Positions 45,180 to 55,879 of a stretch of 64,000 nucleotides of DNA are shown piece by piece. The position numbers and the translations under genes are program-made. The DNA comes from Sclerodactyla briareus (lineage: Eukaryota > Echinodermata > Holothuroidea > Dendrochirotida > Sclerodactylidae). Position 1 is the first letter of the stretch. The number at the start of each line of letters is the position of its first letter. The stretch spans positions 1 through 64,000 of the forward strand of contig JAODTK010001210.1 of the NCBI GenBank assembly GCA_026419785.1, given 5' to 3'. The notes below the pieces were generated by a model, which was not told the origin of the DNA, did no database searches, and worked only from the letters and a program-made list of their open reading frames with translations.

Positions 45180-45330
45180 TTTTCCATGCATGTGTCGGCT
45201 CGTTGCCTTGCGTGCGAGCCGTATTCCTTAATGTTTAAACTGCCCATAGTGTCCACTGTTCGTGGATGGGCTCCTTCCATGTTTTTCGGCTCGTTGCCTT
45301 CGGGTGTTAGCTGTACTTCGCAATGTTTTA
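45180..45330 (+). repeat. Two copies of a TCGGCTCGTTGCCTT unit
   Basis: GTCGGCTCGTTGCCTTGCGT and TTCGGCTCGTTGCCTTCGGG are about 100 bp apart, each followed by a GTATTCCTTAATGTTT-like stretch. Left flank of the hairpin units. Confidence 0.6.
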
Positions 45331-45369
45331 ATGTGTTTATACGCATGTTTCCACGTTGATATATATATA

Positions 45370-45703
45370 TTTTGGGCTTTATGCCCGTGGGTGAGGTTTC
45401 GTGGTCATAGAGACCCCCTCCTCAGCGGCCCCTTCCCGGTAGGGAGAAGTGGGCCGTTTTCCATCTCCGCCGTCAATGGTTGATGATACTTATCTACACT
45501 TTGCCACTTCTCCCAGTTACGGAGAAATGGGATGCTCACACTTCTGATCGCCGATATTTCAATGTTTCACTTATGTAGCTACTTTACCATGTATTGCTCT
45601 ATATCCATGAGCGGGGGTTCATGAACGAGAGACTCTCAGCGCCCTCTCCTAGTTTGGAGAAAGGGGACGCTTGTCCCATTGGTTCGCCGTTGTGTCGAGT
45701 ATG

Positions 45704-45741
<38 letters not shown>

Positions 45742-45850
45742 GTTGCCTTGTATTGATTTTTATGTCCGTGACAGGGTTCATGGACGTAAAGACTCCTCAG
45801 CGGCCTTTCTCCTCAGATGGGAAATGGGCGTTGTAGGCTCATCAAGTTGT
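45370..45850 (+). repeat. Hairpin-forming tandem units
   Basis: About four units carry CTCAGCGGCCCCTTCCCGG and then GGGAGAAGTGGG, so the C-rich and G-rich halves can pair. Versions stand near 45,420, 45,505, 45,640 and 45,800. Three of them follow a 'TCATGGACG/TCATGAACG/TCATAGAGA' phrase. Confidence 0.6.
45706..45740. repeat. A(35) homopolymer
   Basis: 35 consecutive A residues in a GC-rich island, inside the hairpin array. Confidence 0.95.
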
Positions 45851-45875
45851 CCCCCCTGCTGGCCAGACTCCTAGG

Positions 45876-46073
45876 GTGCGGGTATTTCATTGTGCGCCGA
45901 GGCCCGTAAGGCCCGGTGCGGACATCACGCGTGGAAGTGAAGAAGGCAGGGGATCGTCGCCAAGAGGGGATGTCAGCGTCTCGTCCTCGAGACAGCCCCT
46001 GGGGAAAAAGGAGAAGGGAAAGAATCGTACCAAGAAGACTTCGAGCTCGGCCCCCTCGGGAGGTGTGTGTTAG
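45876..46073 (+). other. Ser/Lys/Arg-rich open frame in the island
   Basis: Open for 65 codons. Carries SRQPLGKKEKGKNRTKKTSS, a basic stretch like nuclear-targeting or nucleic-acid-binding tails. No known domain. Could be a gag-like piece of the island or chance coding in GC-rich DNA. Confidence 0.25.
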
Positions 46074-46214
46074 CCCTGGAGCCGCTCCCGTGCTGGAGCT
46101 CCTGGATCATCCCGTCCTAGGCTTGGACGGTGACCCCCCCTAAAAGCCCGCTTTCGGCTTCGGCTGTCTCGCACACCGACTTTGTCCGTGCCGTTCCGGC
46201 TCGGGTGCCGTAAC

Positions 46215-46500
46215 GCCCCGTCCGGGCCGGAGCCCCCTCCCGGCGCGGAGGTGAGCCGACCCAACTGGGTCCGGCCGGGGTAGCCTCGGTTGACTGCGGA
46301 CCCCGCCCCACGGCCGGGGGCCTCTCCTGGCGCGGAGGGTCCGACCCAACCGATTCCGGCCGGGGTGAGCCCCCGTTGGACTGCGGTTACCCGCCGGTCA
46401 CGGGCCAGGGGCCCCTCCCGGCGCGGAGGGAGCCGACTCAACCTGGTCCGGCCGGGGTGAGCCTCGGTTGGACTGCGGTAGCCCGCCCGTCATGGTCGGT
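46215..46500 (+). repeat. Tandem array of about 97-bp units, three copies
   Basis: Each unit has CCCCTCCCGGCGCGGAGG, 'CCGACTCAACCTGGTCCGGC', CGGGGTGAGC and 'GTTGGACTGCGG'. GC-rich throughout. Confidence 0.85.
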
Positions 46501-47139
46501 GCCGGTGTCGTGCACCAAATCCGGGCCGTCGGGCCCTCGACCATGCCGAATGGGCCCGTCCCTGTCGTGGATACGGACCGACAACCGGCCGCCGCGGGGC
46601 TTTCAGACCCATTGCCGCCTGGCAGCCAATCTGTCCATGGGGTTGCTTCCACACACGGGACCCAAGCAGGGATCACAGGCCGTCCGGGATCGACCGTCAG
46701 CCTCTTTCTCCGGCGCCCCTAGCGATTTTGGAAGCGGCCCAAGACCTGGAGTTCCCCTAGCACCGTGGTACGGACCTTTCTCCCTCTCTGCTTCCTCGGA
46801 CCGTTCACGTCCTCGAACAGGCGAAGGAGCCGCAGGTCTCACCGGGGCAAACACAGTAACGCAAGGGCCCAAGGGTCGTCCGTCGTCGTAGATCCTCCTC
46901 GCCTACAGCTCGGATAGCGTTCACCTCCGCCGCGGAAAAGTCGAAGCTCGCTGTACGGACCTATCTTACCTCTTACCAAGAGCATCCTCTCCACCAGCCC
47001 CGTACCGGCACCACGCCTCGCACGACCCAACCTGCTCATTACCTACGACAAAACCTAGCCGCCGTGCTCTCCCATCCGGGCCACGACTGAATTGTCCGTG
47101 CCAGGCCCCCCCTGCTGAGGGTCCCACCCTTGGCCTGGC

Positions 47140-48210
47140 TCACTAGATCCACTAGAGCCGAAGGCCGGCTCTCCAGAGTCGGAGATCGCTCTCCGGAGCT
47201 GTGGTCGGCTGCCCAGGCCATCCACAGCCATGGACCGACTTTCCGGCCATCTATCACTGCTCGCCTGAGCCGTGGATCGGCCATCCCTGCCTCCAGAGCT
47301 GCGGGCCGACTCGTTCCGCTCTTCTTAGGCCAGGATCGCTGCCCTCCAGAGCCTCTTCCCTGCCCTCCGGACATCGGCTCTTGACTACCGCGCCGAGAGC
47401 GGCTATCCCGACTCTCCAGAACCGTGGCCCGACTCTTCCGGCCCTCCATTCGTCTCTTCCGCGCTGGGTCGGTTTTCTTTCCCCCCGGCTCTCCAGGGCT
47501 GTGGGCCGACTCTTCCGTACCTCCTTATCGCTCTCCGAGACGGCTCTCCGAGCCGAGGGAGTCGGCTCTCCGGCTCTCCGGACCGTGGGCTCAACTCTTC
47601 CGACTCTTAATCGGCTCTCTGAGACGGCTCTCCCGATCCGCGGAGTCGTTCTCCCGGCTCCCCGGAGCCGTTGGCCGACGCTTCCGGACCTCCTCCTTAT
47701 CGGCTCTCTCGAGACGCTCTCCACGATCCGAGGGAGTCGCTCTTCCAGGCTCTCCGGAGCCGTGAGCTAACTCTTCGTACCTCCTACCGGCTCTTCCGAG
47801 ACAGCTCTCTCCTCCCGCGCCGATGGAGTCGGCTCTCCCGGCTCTCCGGAGCCGTGGGCCGACTCTTCAGGACCCTCCTTATCGCCTATCCAAGACGGCT
47901 TTCAGTTCACGAGCCGATGGAGTCGGCTCTCCAGTCGCTCCGACCGTGGACCGACTCTCGTCCGGACCTCCTTAACGCTGTCCCGAGCGGCTTCTCAACG
48001 ATCCGAGAGTGGGCTCGCACACGGCTCTCTCCGGAGCCGTGGGCTAACTCTTCCGGACCTCCTTATCGGCTCTCCGCGACGGCTCTCCCGAGCCGAGGGA
48101 GTCGGCTCTCCCTGATCGGCGCCCCAGAGCCGTGGGCCGAATCTTCCGGACCTGATCAGATCTCCCGCCGTGGATCGGCTTTCCGCCTACGGGCGATGTT
48201 GCTTTCGGAG
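47140..48210 (+). repeat. Tandem array of 87-93-bp units, about 11 copies
   Basis: Units start with CTCTCCGGAGCCGTGGGCCG, then ACTCTTCCGGACCTCCTTAT, CGGCTCTCCGAGACGGCTCT, CCCGAGCCGAGGGAGTCGG. Clear starts at about 47,490, 47,576, 47,663, 47,753, 47,841, 47,935, 48,028 and 48,120; earlier units (47,150-47,490) are more diverged and looser pieces run to about 48,560. The unit contains CGGCTC/GAGCCG pairs and can fold. Confidence 0.85.
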
Positions 48211-48872
48211 TATGATCGGCACCTGGCCCGACTCTGCGGTCTCCGAAGCCACGCCGGCGCTACTGAGGTCGAGGGGTCGGTTTCAGCTAATATAGCCGCG
48301 GACGGCTTCTTTTTTTTTTTTTCCCTTTGTCCGGCAATTAGCCGGACCGGATCGTTGGGGATACCGATTTTACCACCAGAGCAGCGGAGTCGAACCAGAG
48401 CAGCTCTCCCCAGCCGTTAAGCGACTCGGAGTGGATCGGCTCTCCAGCTCGGACTGCCCTCCCACAGAGCCGTTGACCCTCTCCTCCCGGTCCGGCTCTC
48501 CTACCCTCCTCTCTTCCGGCCATCCGGAGCCTGATCAGCGCTGCGAGGCTGGGGTCGGCTCTTCCTCCCGTTCTCTTCCAGAACCCCGTCCACCGGCTCC
48601 CGAACCTTCGGCTCTTTCTTCAAACCAGAAGGGGCCAACCCTTCCGGCCGTTTGGCTGGTCGCGGCAGCGTGGGCACGTTGCCGGGGCTGTCCGCACACT
48701 CGCAACTAGGTCCTGTGTATGGCCTACCCCCCCCTGCACGGATGTACCTCGCTGAGTATTCCTCACGAGAACTGTCCCCCGCCATCGTCTACCACATGTC
48801 CACCTGTCCACCGTGATGGCACGGGCACACCGCCAGTGGCCCTGTTCTAGTCTGGTGCATAGTCCATGTAGG

Positions 48873-49185
48873 GTGAGTATTCATATCGAAATAGATTCAC
48901 AAAACTTACTGGCCTGTGAATCTGTGAAGTATGAATACTTACCCCATATTGGACACTCCGCCCAACCGTCCCCACTTTCCGGGCCATCACGGGCGTCCTC
49001 CTCTGTCGGATTTGCGGGCCTTCGCCCCCAATTCTAGACCCTCTCTGCCTGGAAAACAGAGAAGGGCGATGGGGTGCCAACCCCGACCTTTTGTGTTATT
49101 GCCAGATGTTCAATGGCGCGGGGGTGGGTGCAGGGTCCATATGGGAAGTATTCATACTTCAACATATTCACAAACATGAATTTTT
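48873..49185. repeat. Three copies of a TATTCATACTTC...GATTCACA motif, one inverted
   Basis: GTGAGTATTCATATCGAAAT...GATTCACA (48,873) faces TGTGAATCTGTGAAGTATGA...ATACTTAC (ending about 48,942). Arms are about 28 bp around a 13-bp loop. A third copy in the first orientation, with a shared 'GGGTCCATATGGGAAGTATTC'-like lead, lies at about 49,130-49,180. This resembles terminal or internal complementary repeats of an element. Confidence 0.7.
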
Positions 49186-49989
49186 GTTGATTCCCTAGGC
49201 TCAATCGAACTAGGCTATGTTTCAGCTCATATCTCCCTCTACCTTGAGCCTAAGGCCTGTCAACACCTCTCTGGGCATTGACCAGAAATTACGGTCAGGA
49301 GATTTGTTTCATAGCTCCCCAGACCTGGTAAACTACTCTCTTGAGTTGATCGTCTGAAAAGTTCTACAGAGAGCCAGCATATGTGGCTATACGAGTATGA
49401 ACGAAACTGTTAGGGGCTGTTATTATCTTATTAGCTGAGGAACCTATAACTGTATGATCCAGTGTTTTTCATATTGTTTTGGTCAGGACAATGATTTTAG
49501 TTTATAGCAGATGATTGATGTTTCCTTGTATATACTGTGTTGACATACTCAATATATTAGTGATTTCTGACAAGTAGTGGGGGAGTATATCAAGACTTTT
49601 ACTGTAACTTGAAAATGTCCTATTTGCAGTCGAAATTTTTCGGCCGTACGCTTCTTGTCACTTTTTCATGTGTCTTTGTGTAATGTATGTATGTGTGTGT
49701 GTGTTCACTTTCTCTTAGCAGGTATTCCTCCCAAACCGTAGATGCGATTATGAAATAGTGTATTTAGTATCGGGGTTGAGTGCACACCATCTGCTAGATT
49801 TTTTTTTTTTGACACAAAATTCCCTAAGTAAGTAGGGTATTAGCCAATTATATGTAATTTATTGCTTAGGCTTGTTAGCAAGATTACAGACGTACATATA
49901 TGTGTACGAACTTTTTCATCGCGATTTGCCAATTTTGGAACATCGCGACCGTTCTGAGACCACTTAGTTTTTAGCCCAATGGAACCCCA

Positions 49990-50560
49990 TCTGGCGGCCA
50001 TTGGGATTTATTTTACGAAACTTTTTTATCACTGGTTTGGCCTTTCGGAACATGTTGGGACCAACTTTCATCTACCACTCATCGAACCCACCCCATCATG
50101 ATCTCAGGATATCCAATAGGTTAACATTGTCTTTCCCCACGGAATTGCTACAATGTGGGGATATACACTTTGGCGGTTTTTATACCCGCCAGGCGCATGA
50201 CTAGTTTTTTTAACAAGATTTGAGTGCCTGCCATGGGCTATTCTGATGTGTTCCAATTTTCTTCATCATGGGGGGCACATTCTCAAGTTTTGTTGGATTC
50301 CAATGACACATATTAAATTGCGGTCCACTATTACTCTGAGTTAATTTCCAATTGAAAATGGGTCACTGGAAGTCAAGTATTATGTCTAATTCCTATTTTG
50401 GCAATTTTAGTCACATTTCCTTAAACTTCAATACAATACTCCCTTCGTTAGACATGGTCATTCAGTCCTTATGATTTGAAATTGGTCATGCTTAATGAGC
50501 ACACATGAAATACTTTGAATTTTTTGCATGGTGACTGATAAAAGAAACCACCTGATCGCG
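49990..50560. repeat. Dispersed repeat also found at 3.43-3.86 kb
   Basis: Both stretches share 'GTTAGACATGGTCA', 'CAGTCC.TATGGATTTGAAATTGG' -like and 'ACTGGAAGTCAAGTA' phrases, in the same orientation. No coding potential. Confidence 0.5.
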
Positions 50561-50689
50561 CAACCAGCGCTAGACACGGGGGGCGATCGCCTTAGTTCAA
50601 ATTAATTCTGAGATTAAAATGCCAAATGACTGATGCTACCTCACAAAACTACAGTTTTCTTCTCGGTTAACACTGATTTCATAGGGGTG

Positions 50690-51165
50690 CTTTTGTATTA
50701 GGAAGGGTTGGCGCTGGTCACCATCTCGTGTTGCACTGGAACCAGTTAGCAGGATTATTGATTGTTTGGAGGCAGCCCGAGCCCTTGAAATGATCCCTTG
50801 AATTTTTTTGGGCAAGGTTTAGCAAAACCACTTTAGTATTTCGTTGGGCGTGGTGGCATTAGTTTAATGCTGGACAGAGTTATTGTGCTTAAATCCCAAC
50901 CCTGCATGAGGGGGGTGGTGTCCCGTGTTAGGAAGGTTTGGCACTGGGTCACCATCTAGTGTTGGCTACTGGAATCGGTGAGCAGGATTAGTTTCATTGT
51001 TAATGGCAGCCCGATACCTTGAAATTCGCTCCCTCGAATTTGTGGGCAAGGACTTAGCAAACGACCACATTTAAGTATTTCGTTGCGGTGGTGGCATTAG
51101 TGAATGCCGGACGGGGATTAATGTGTCTGAATCCCAAACCGTGCTTGAGTGGCCGTGTGTTGTCC
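50690..51165 (+). repeat. Two tandem units of about 232 bp
   Basis: Unit starts GTATTAGGAAGGGTTGGCGC and GTGTTAGGAAGGTTTGGCAC; both run through GAGCAGGATTA-like, GGCAGCCCGA, 'TTTAGTATTTCGTTG' and 'GGTGGCATTAGT' phrases. Confidence 0.8.
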
Positions 51166-51419
51166 GTGCATGAAACATGTCCACGCCAAGTGTTGAGGGC
51201 GGATTATTTTAAGCTTGAGTTGGTTTCAATGGTTTGGGGCTACCACTGGTAGGACCCCACCTCTGCCTTGTGGCGGTTGTGTCAGCTTTGTTAGGCTGGA
51301 GACTGGTACTAGATGCATTTTCTGCTCTGAGAGCTTCCTCAGTAGTTGCCGTTTAATAGCGGTTGTCTCATGTGTGAATAACTTTATTGTTATTCAATTG
51401 CAACAATTATTAATTTGTT

Positions 51420-51645
51420 AGAGAGGTAGTCGCCACCCTCTGTGGTGAGGGTAGGTGAGGGGGGGGGGTGTTGTAGCCCCGAGCGAGAAGAAAACTGTGT
51501 TCGCTCCTTCGTTGACCCTTAACCCAGTCGCCCCTCTGTGGTTGAGGGTAGGTTGGGGGGGCGGGTGTTGGTAGAGTGAAGGCGAAAACTGCGTGTTCGC
51601 TCCGACGTTGGCCCCTTACCAGGGCGACCAGCTTATGATTGATAG
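51420..51645. repeat. Two tandem units of about 105 bp
   Basis: AGTCGCCACCCTCTGTGGTG and AGTCGCCCCTCTGTGGTTGA lead two units, each with a G-run, then AAACTGTGTTCGCTCC or AAACTGCGTGTTCGCTCC. A broken third start lies at GGGCGACCAG. Confidence 0.75.
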
Positions 51646-51962
51646 AGGGGCCGGTTATGATAGGTTTTCTTGCACATACTCTTTCTGTTATTGGCCTCGG
51701 AGTGTAGGTTGCGGTTAGAAATTGGGGGACTACGAGGAGGTCGTTGATAATACCGTATTTCATATATCCTACTCTGTGCAAGCTCTGTTAAATTACGCCC
51801 TCTTGTGACATAATATATATAATAATGAGGAGGTATTATCTTATTACAGTAGTGAGTAAAAGAAAAGACAGGTGCTTGTTTGAGGATGCAGATGTGCAAC
51901 CCTTTCTGGGGTATTTGGTGGTGGCCTAATGAGAGCGGGTGAAAATAGCCGGCAGCCCCTAA

Positions 51963-52325
51963 GTGGCGGATCCGTACAGACTCGGTCGTAAGCCATCTGC
52001 GCTTGGTGTACGGATGGTGACGTCCGCCTTTGCTGGTCTTCTTATGCCGGAGGTTGAAGGATATTGTTGTCGTCCTGGTCCTTCGAAGTACGACAGAGTG
52101 TGGCCCGTGAGTAGTATCTTTGATTTGACAAAATCAGAAAAGTGTCGAAATCTGGAGGGCTCTGTACTGATTCTCGTGTTTGGGGGAAAATCGGTCCCTG
52201 TAGCGTTTTGCCTGTCGGGAGAGTTGGCGACCAGGTCTCGCTCAGTTTGCGACCTGCACGACGGAGGGAGGAGTTCCAAGACTGATCCCTCGTCGTTGCA
52301 GTTAATGGAACAGGTAATCTCGGTA
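51963..52325 (+). CDS. Open frame of unknown function, ending at a donor-like site
   Basis: Open for about 120 codons (LGRKPSALGVRMVTSAFAGL, later LEGSVLILVFGGKSVPVAFC) and followed by ATGGAACAG|GTAATC, a plausible exon end. The opposite strand is open over the same stretch for 144 codons, so one is a shadow or both are chance. Base composition is higher in GC than the flanks. Not recognised. Confidence 0.25.
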
Positions 52326-53446
52326 GATTTTTTTTGACTCGTAGGTGGTTCGCATAAGTAGCCGTTCGAGATTTGGAGGTCGAGGTTCTCCAACTCTCTG
52401 GTTAGAAGAACTAGTCTTTCCTAAGAGGTGCTAAAGTGTCGAGGTGGTCCCAGATCTTTTGGTATGAAAGATTCAAGACTAGACGAGGTTTATTCAGCAA
52501 GCTGGAGACTTTTGGCCACAGGGGATTCGTCTGAACTTGCGTCCTTTTCGGGTTCTGGTGTTGACCAGCATCATTGAATACAGGTGAATTAGCAAACTGA
52601 CTACAATATCTAATCCGACTTTCCGGGACCGATGAGATTCTATTAAATCTAAAAAGGCAAAATTAGGAAATATACAGTTGTTTTCATCTCCAAATATTTT
52701 GCAAATTGCAAAAAGTGAAAATTATCAATATATGGTTGAGAATGATAGTTCAACCCCCCAAAATTTGTAGAAATTTTAGGAAATTTTTCAGCATAATTGC
52801 TGTGAAATACCCTTCATCTTAATACTTTGTACCTTGTTCTAAAATTTGAAATATTCAGTCATCAAAAATCTCTAACTAAATATATATCAAACAAAATTTT
52901 GCAAAAAATGAAGATTCCCTCCATAAAATCTACATTTTTACTATATCCTGCAGATTGCATGGAAAAGTTGTAATTCATGCCTTTTTACTTTGTTACAAAT
53001 TTGAAATCATTTAGCATTTGGCTTCAGCAAACTGAAGAATTGGCAAGAAAAAAAAACAAAAAAAAATTTGACTGACACGCAAACGCACACACACAAAGAA
53101 CACACACACACTAACGGACGCCTTTTCGAGTGCACCTCTTTGCTGGACCTCCCAGCACCCATAGGTTCCCACCATAGTGTAAACCCTTCAGTGTTAGTAG
53201 TGGTCCCACTACAAACAATTGCTATGGCAACCAGCAACAGTAATATGGGTGAAACTGACAGCAAAACTGTCCTACAATATCTCATCCGGCCCTCTGGGAC
53301 CGCTGAGATAACAACATCACTGGCGGTCAAGGTGGTGACCCCCCACTATCATGTCACCCTTGCTCAAAGAGACAATCCGCAGCAAGGCCGGGGGTGCCGG
53401 GTCGAGACCTAATATGGTCTCCAGACAGCATCTAATGAGCACACCT

Positions 53447-53955
53447 GTGGGATATACCGAAATCCAACGTCTGTGTTGAGGGTGTTCTTCCCTAGCCAAG
53501 TTAGTGAATATTCCATTGAGGGCTGGTTCTGTTCTCCACTTGTCCCTCATATTCTTGTAGAGGAGCAGTGTGAGGGCGGAGGCGTCATAACCGTGACCCC
53601 CGCGGTTCTCGGGACCCTTCGGGCTTATGCACTGCTCATCAAGGGCGCACTCTGCCAGAGGGTGCACTATACTCTCGTAAAGGCGGGCGCTATTGACAAA
53701 GATTTGTTGGTTCGGCATCACTCGCGGTGAAATTTCTGCATCCTGGTTTATAGCGATCATGGTTGATTCCGAAAATTCAAACATTCCCTCGTGGGTTATA
53801 GATTTGGCACTGGGATCAAAACCGTGCATAGGGGCCAGATAGCCCTGGTGTTCTTTTGCCAGAGAAAGTAGTTCCATTGGAGATGTATTCAGTCGCACAG
53901 CTGTGTCGGCCCAGTATTTACGCCAAATTCGTTCTTTCCGGTGTGATCTGTGTGC
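53447..53955 (-). CDS. Unidentified conserved-looking coding stretch, possible exon
   Basis: On the minus strand the frame is open from an acceptor-like CTGCACACAG (53,956-53,965) through RKYWADTAVRLNTSPMELLS, HGFDPSAKSITHEGMFEFSE, DASALTLLLYKNMRDKWRTE and NLAREEHPQHRRWISVYPTG. There a donor-like CAG|GTGTGC occurs (about 53,447); the frame continues to 53,317. Amino-acid composition is balanced and not repetitive, unlike chance frames in this window. I do not recognise a family. The same sequence lies in copy A with indels. It may be an exon of a host gene or a piece of a transposon protein. Confidence 0.4.
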
Positions 53956-54312
53956 AGCAATGCAATGGTAAGAGAGATAATATCAAATATATATAAAAAT
54001 CCTAATTATGAATATAGGATAGAATGGAATAAAGAAATATATGAACGTGATAAAGCGTACTATCACTGTTTGTGCTGTACAAACGGACCTAAAACCCCCA
54101 AAACATCCACATCTTAGGTTGTGACTTGAACTGTGACATTGTTTTAGCTTGTTGGATATTGCCAGGCAGTTCATTACAGAGACGTGGCCCACAAACTGCA
54201 AAGGTGCGGTCCCGCCCAAAAAAAAATATCTCACACCTAGACCTCGGAACACAAAGATTGGACTTTCGACTAGATGGCAGTTCCCATCTTGGTTGCTTCT
54301 ATTGAGTAGGAT

Positions 54313-55378
54313 CTGGAGCATGGGCGTCAACAGCTGGGGGATGGGGGGGTGTGACATGTCCCCCCACTTTCAAAGTGGGGGGGATATCATATCGTTTGTC
54401 CACCCACTTTTCCGGACCGAAATAAAAAAAAAAAATAATAGGGCACATGCCGATTTTGTATCACTCTAAAATGATTCAATTTTTGTTCTAAACCCCAAAC
54501 AATAATAGCGTTGGAAATTGTCGTAATCAACTAATTCCAGGTGCGGACCCCAGGTTGAAGATACCGGACGTGGACTAGGGCCGAAGCGAAGTGAGAAGAT
54601 TACCCATGTTTCACACGTAGGAACCGTGTTCTCTAAATTTTAAATCGAATAGCCAAAAGTGCATATTTTTAGGTTTCGCGCGCAATGGGTTTTTCTTCCA
54701 GGAGTTGTTGTAGGCTAAATCTGCGATGTAATGCTTCGAATCATTTCGTTCACTGGATTAATTTCAGTAGCCTTGGGGCAGACTGCCTCCCCATTTTTCT
54801 GAGATGAGGAATTCGGGCGGGAAAGTCGATGGAAAAATTTGGGAAGGAAAAAGAGCAACGTGAAAAAAATGCCTGATGAATTTTTGCAGACTTTTTCGAT
54901 TAAACTGCCCCGAAAAATGCCAACTTTTTCGCGCGATCGCGAGACGCCGGTAGTTTCAATGCTGACTTGTAAAATTCGGTACAAATTTTTCTGCTCCCCA
55001 AATTGGAGTGGTTCCCTACGCTATGGCTTTTCATTCGACCCAACCAGAGACCGTTCGGTAGACCCCTGGGACCCATGGCAAACAAAGCCAGAGTAGAAAA
55101 AAGTAATAAAAAAAAAATACCATGTGTGATACTCGGGTAGGTAAATCAGCTTAGTATGCACAAAGAAAACTTTTTTGTCTTTTTTACCCAAATCACACAT
55201 GGAGATGGGAGCTATTGAGCCTGTGGAAGCAGTTTCCATCGATTTGGAGTTGTATGAAATCTGAATTTTCTTTGGACGCTGAGCGCCAACCGTGGTGGCG
55301 CTTCGCTCAGATGGTCAATTGAGGTTGCATGCTGTCCACCCCACTTCGAAACGCCCGGGGACTCCCCTGTCTGTGAGA
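54313..55378. mobile_element. 1.07-kb insertion present only in copy B
   Basis: Copy A reads GTAGATCTG..ATAATCAGAGG continuously (35,622-35,645), while copy B has 1.07 kb between GGATCTG and ATAATCAGAGG. It opens with CATGTCCCCCCACTTTCAAA then GTGGGGGGG, a short hairpin. It ends in a stretch with GGTGGCGCTTCGCTCAGATGG, also seen near 33,270 (GGTGGCCCTTCGCTCAGATA). No coding motif recognised. Confidence 0.6.
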
Positions 55379-55496
55379 TAATCAGAGGCTTGTTCATGAG
55401 ACAATTCCAAACAATTATGAGTATATCATGCTACTGTATTTGACAGGAGCCTAATAATATAGATATGGACTCTCGATAGCTTGTATGAACCATCAC

Positions 55497-55785
55497 TCTA
55501 TCTTTTGTCTTTGTGCTGGGCGACACAGTGGGTATGGAAGAAGGGAAGAATGAGGGGGGGGGCATGTGCATGTGCAGCCTCAATTTTCATATTGCAATAT
55601 GTGTGTGATACCCCCCCCCCATCCCCCCTATACCTCAATATTGAGAAAAGCCAGAAAGTCATCCATGGCCATATTCTGGTACTTGGTAGGGTTTCACAGC
55701 TGACGGCGGGCAGTATCCAGGTCTTGCACCCTTGCCGAGGCTTTGAATAGGTTCGATTCCATCTGCTCGGCACGTACTCCATAAA
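55497..55785 (+). mobile_element. SINE-related repeat, copy B
   Basis: Counterpart of 35,755-36,035, with GTTTCACAGCTGACGGCGGG, CCAGGTCTTGCACCCTTGCC and GGTTCGATTCCATCTGCTCG. The tail is closer to the full-length SINE at 30.5 kb than copy A's. Confidence 0.6.
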
Positions 55786-55879
55786 ATGCGAGAGAGATGA
55801 GAGAGTACATAGCGGAGACTTTTCCTGGTAGCACACAATTTTCGGATTTTTAGGGGATTCGTACCAAGGCTTTTGTGGA

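Larger units (their letters stand above)
44870..49190. mobile_element. GC-rich composite island of nested tandem arrays, class unknown
   Basis: Sharp change in base composition on both sides (flanks AT-rich, island strongly GC-rich). It holds hairpin units (45.37-45.85 kb), a 35-A run, a basic Ser/Lys-rich frame (about 45.9-46.07 kb), an array of about 97-bp units, and an array of 87-93-bp units. A palindromic motif lies near its right end. No reverse transcriptase, transposase or recombinase motif could be read. It might be a fossil or non-autonomous relative of the GC-rich DIRS-type element, or an unrelated repeat island; the resemblance is in composition only. Confidence 0.45.

Noticed and set aside
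45706-45740. Poly-A tail of a retroposed transcript
   Set aside because: The same repeat units stand on both sides of the A run, so it is an internal homopolymer, not a 3' end.
46376-46891. 171-codon plus-strand protein in the GC island
   Set aside because: It runs through the 97-bp array and overlaps open frames on the other strand; no motif.
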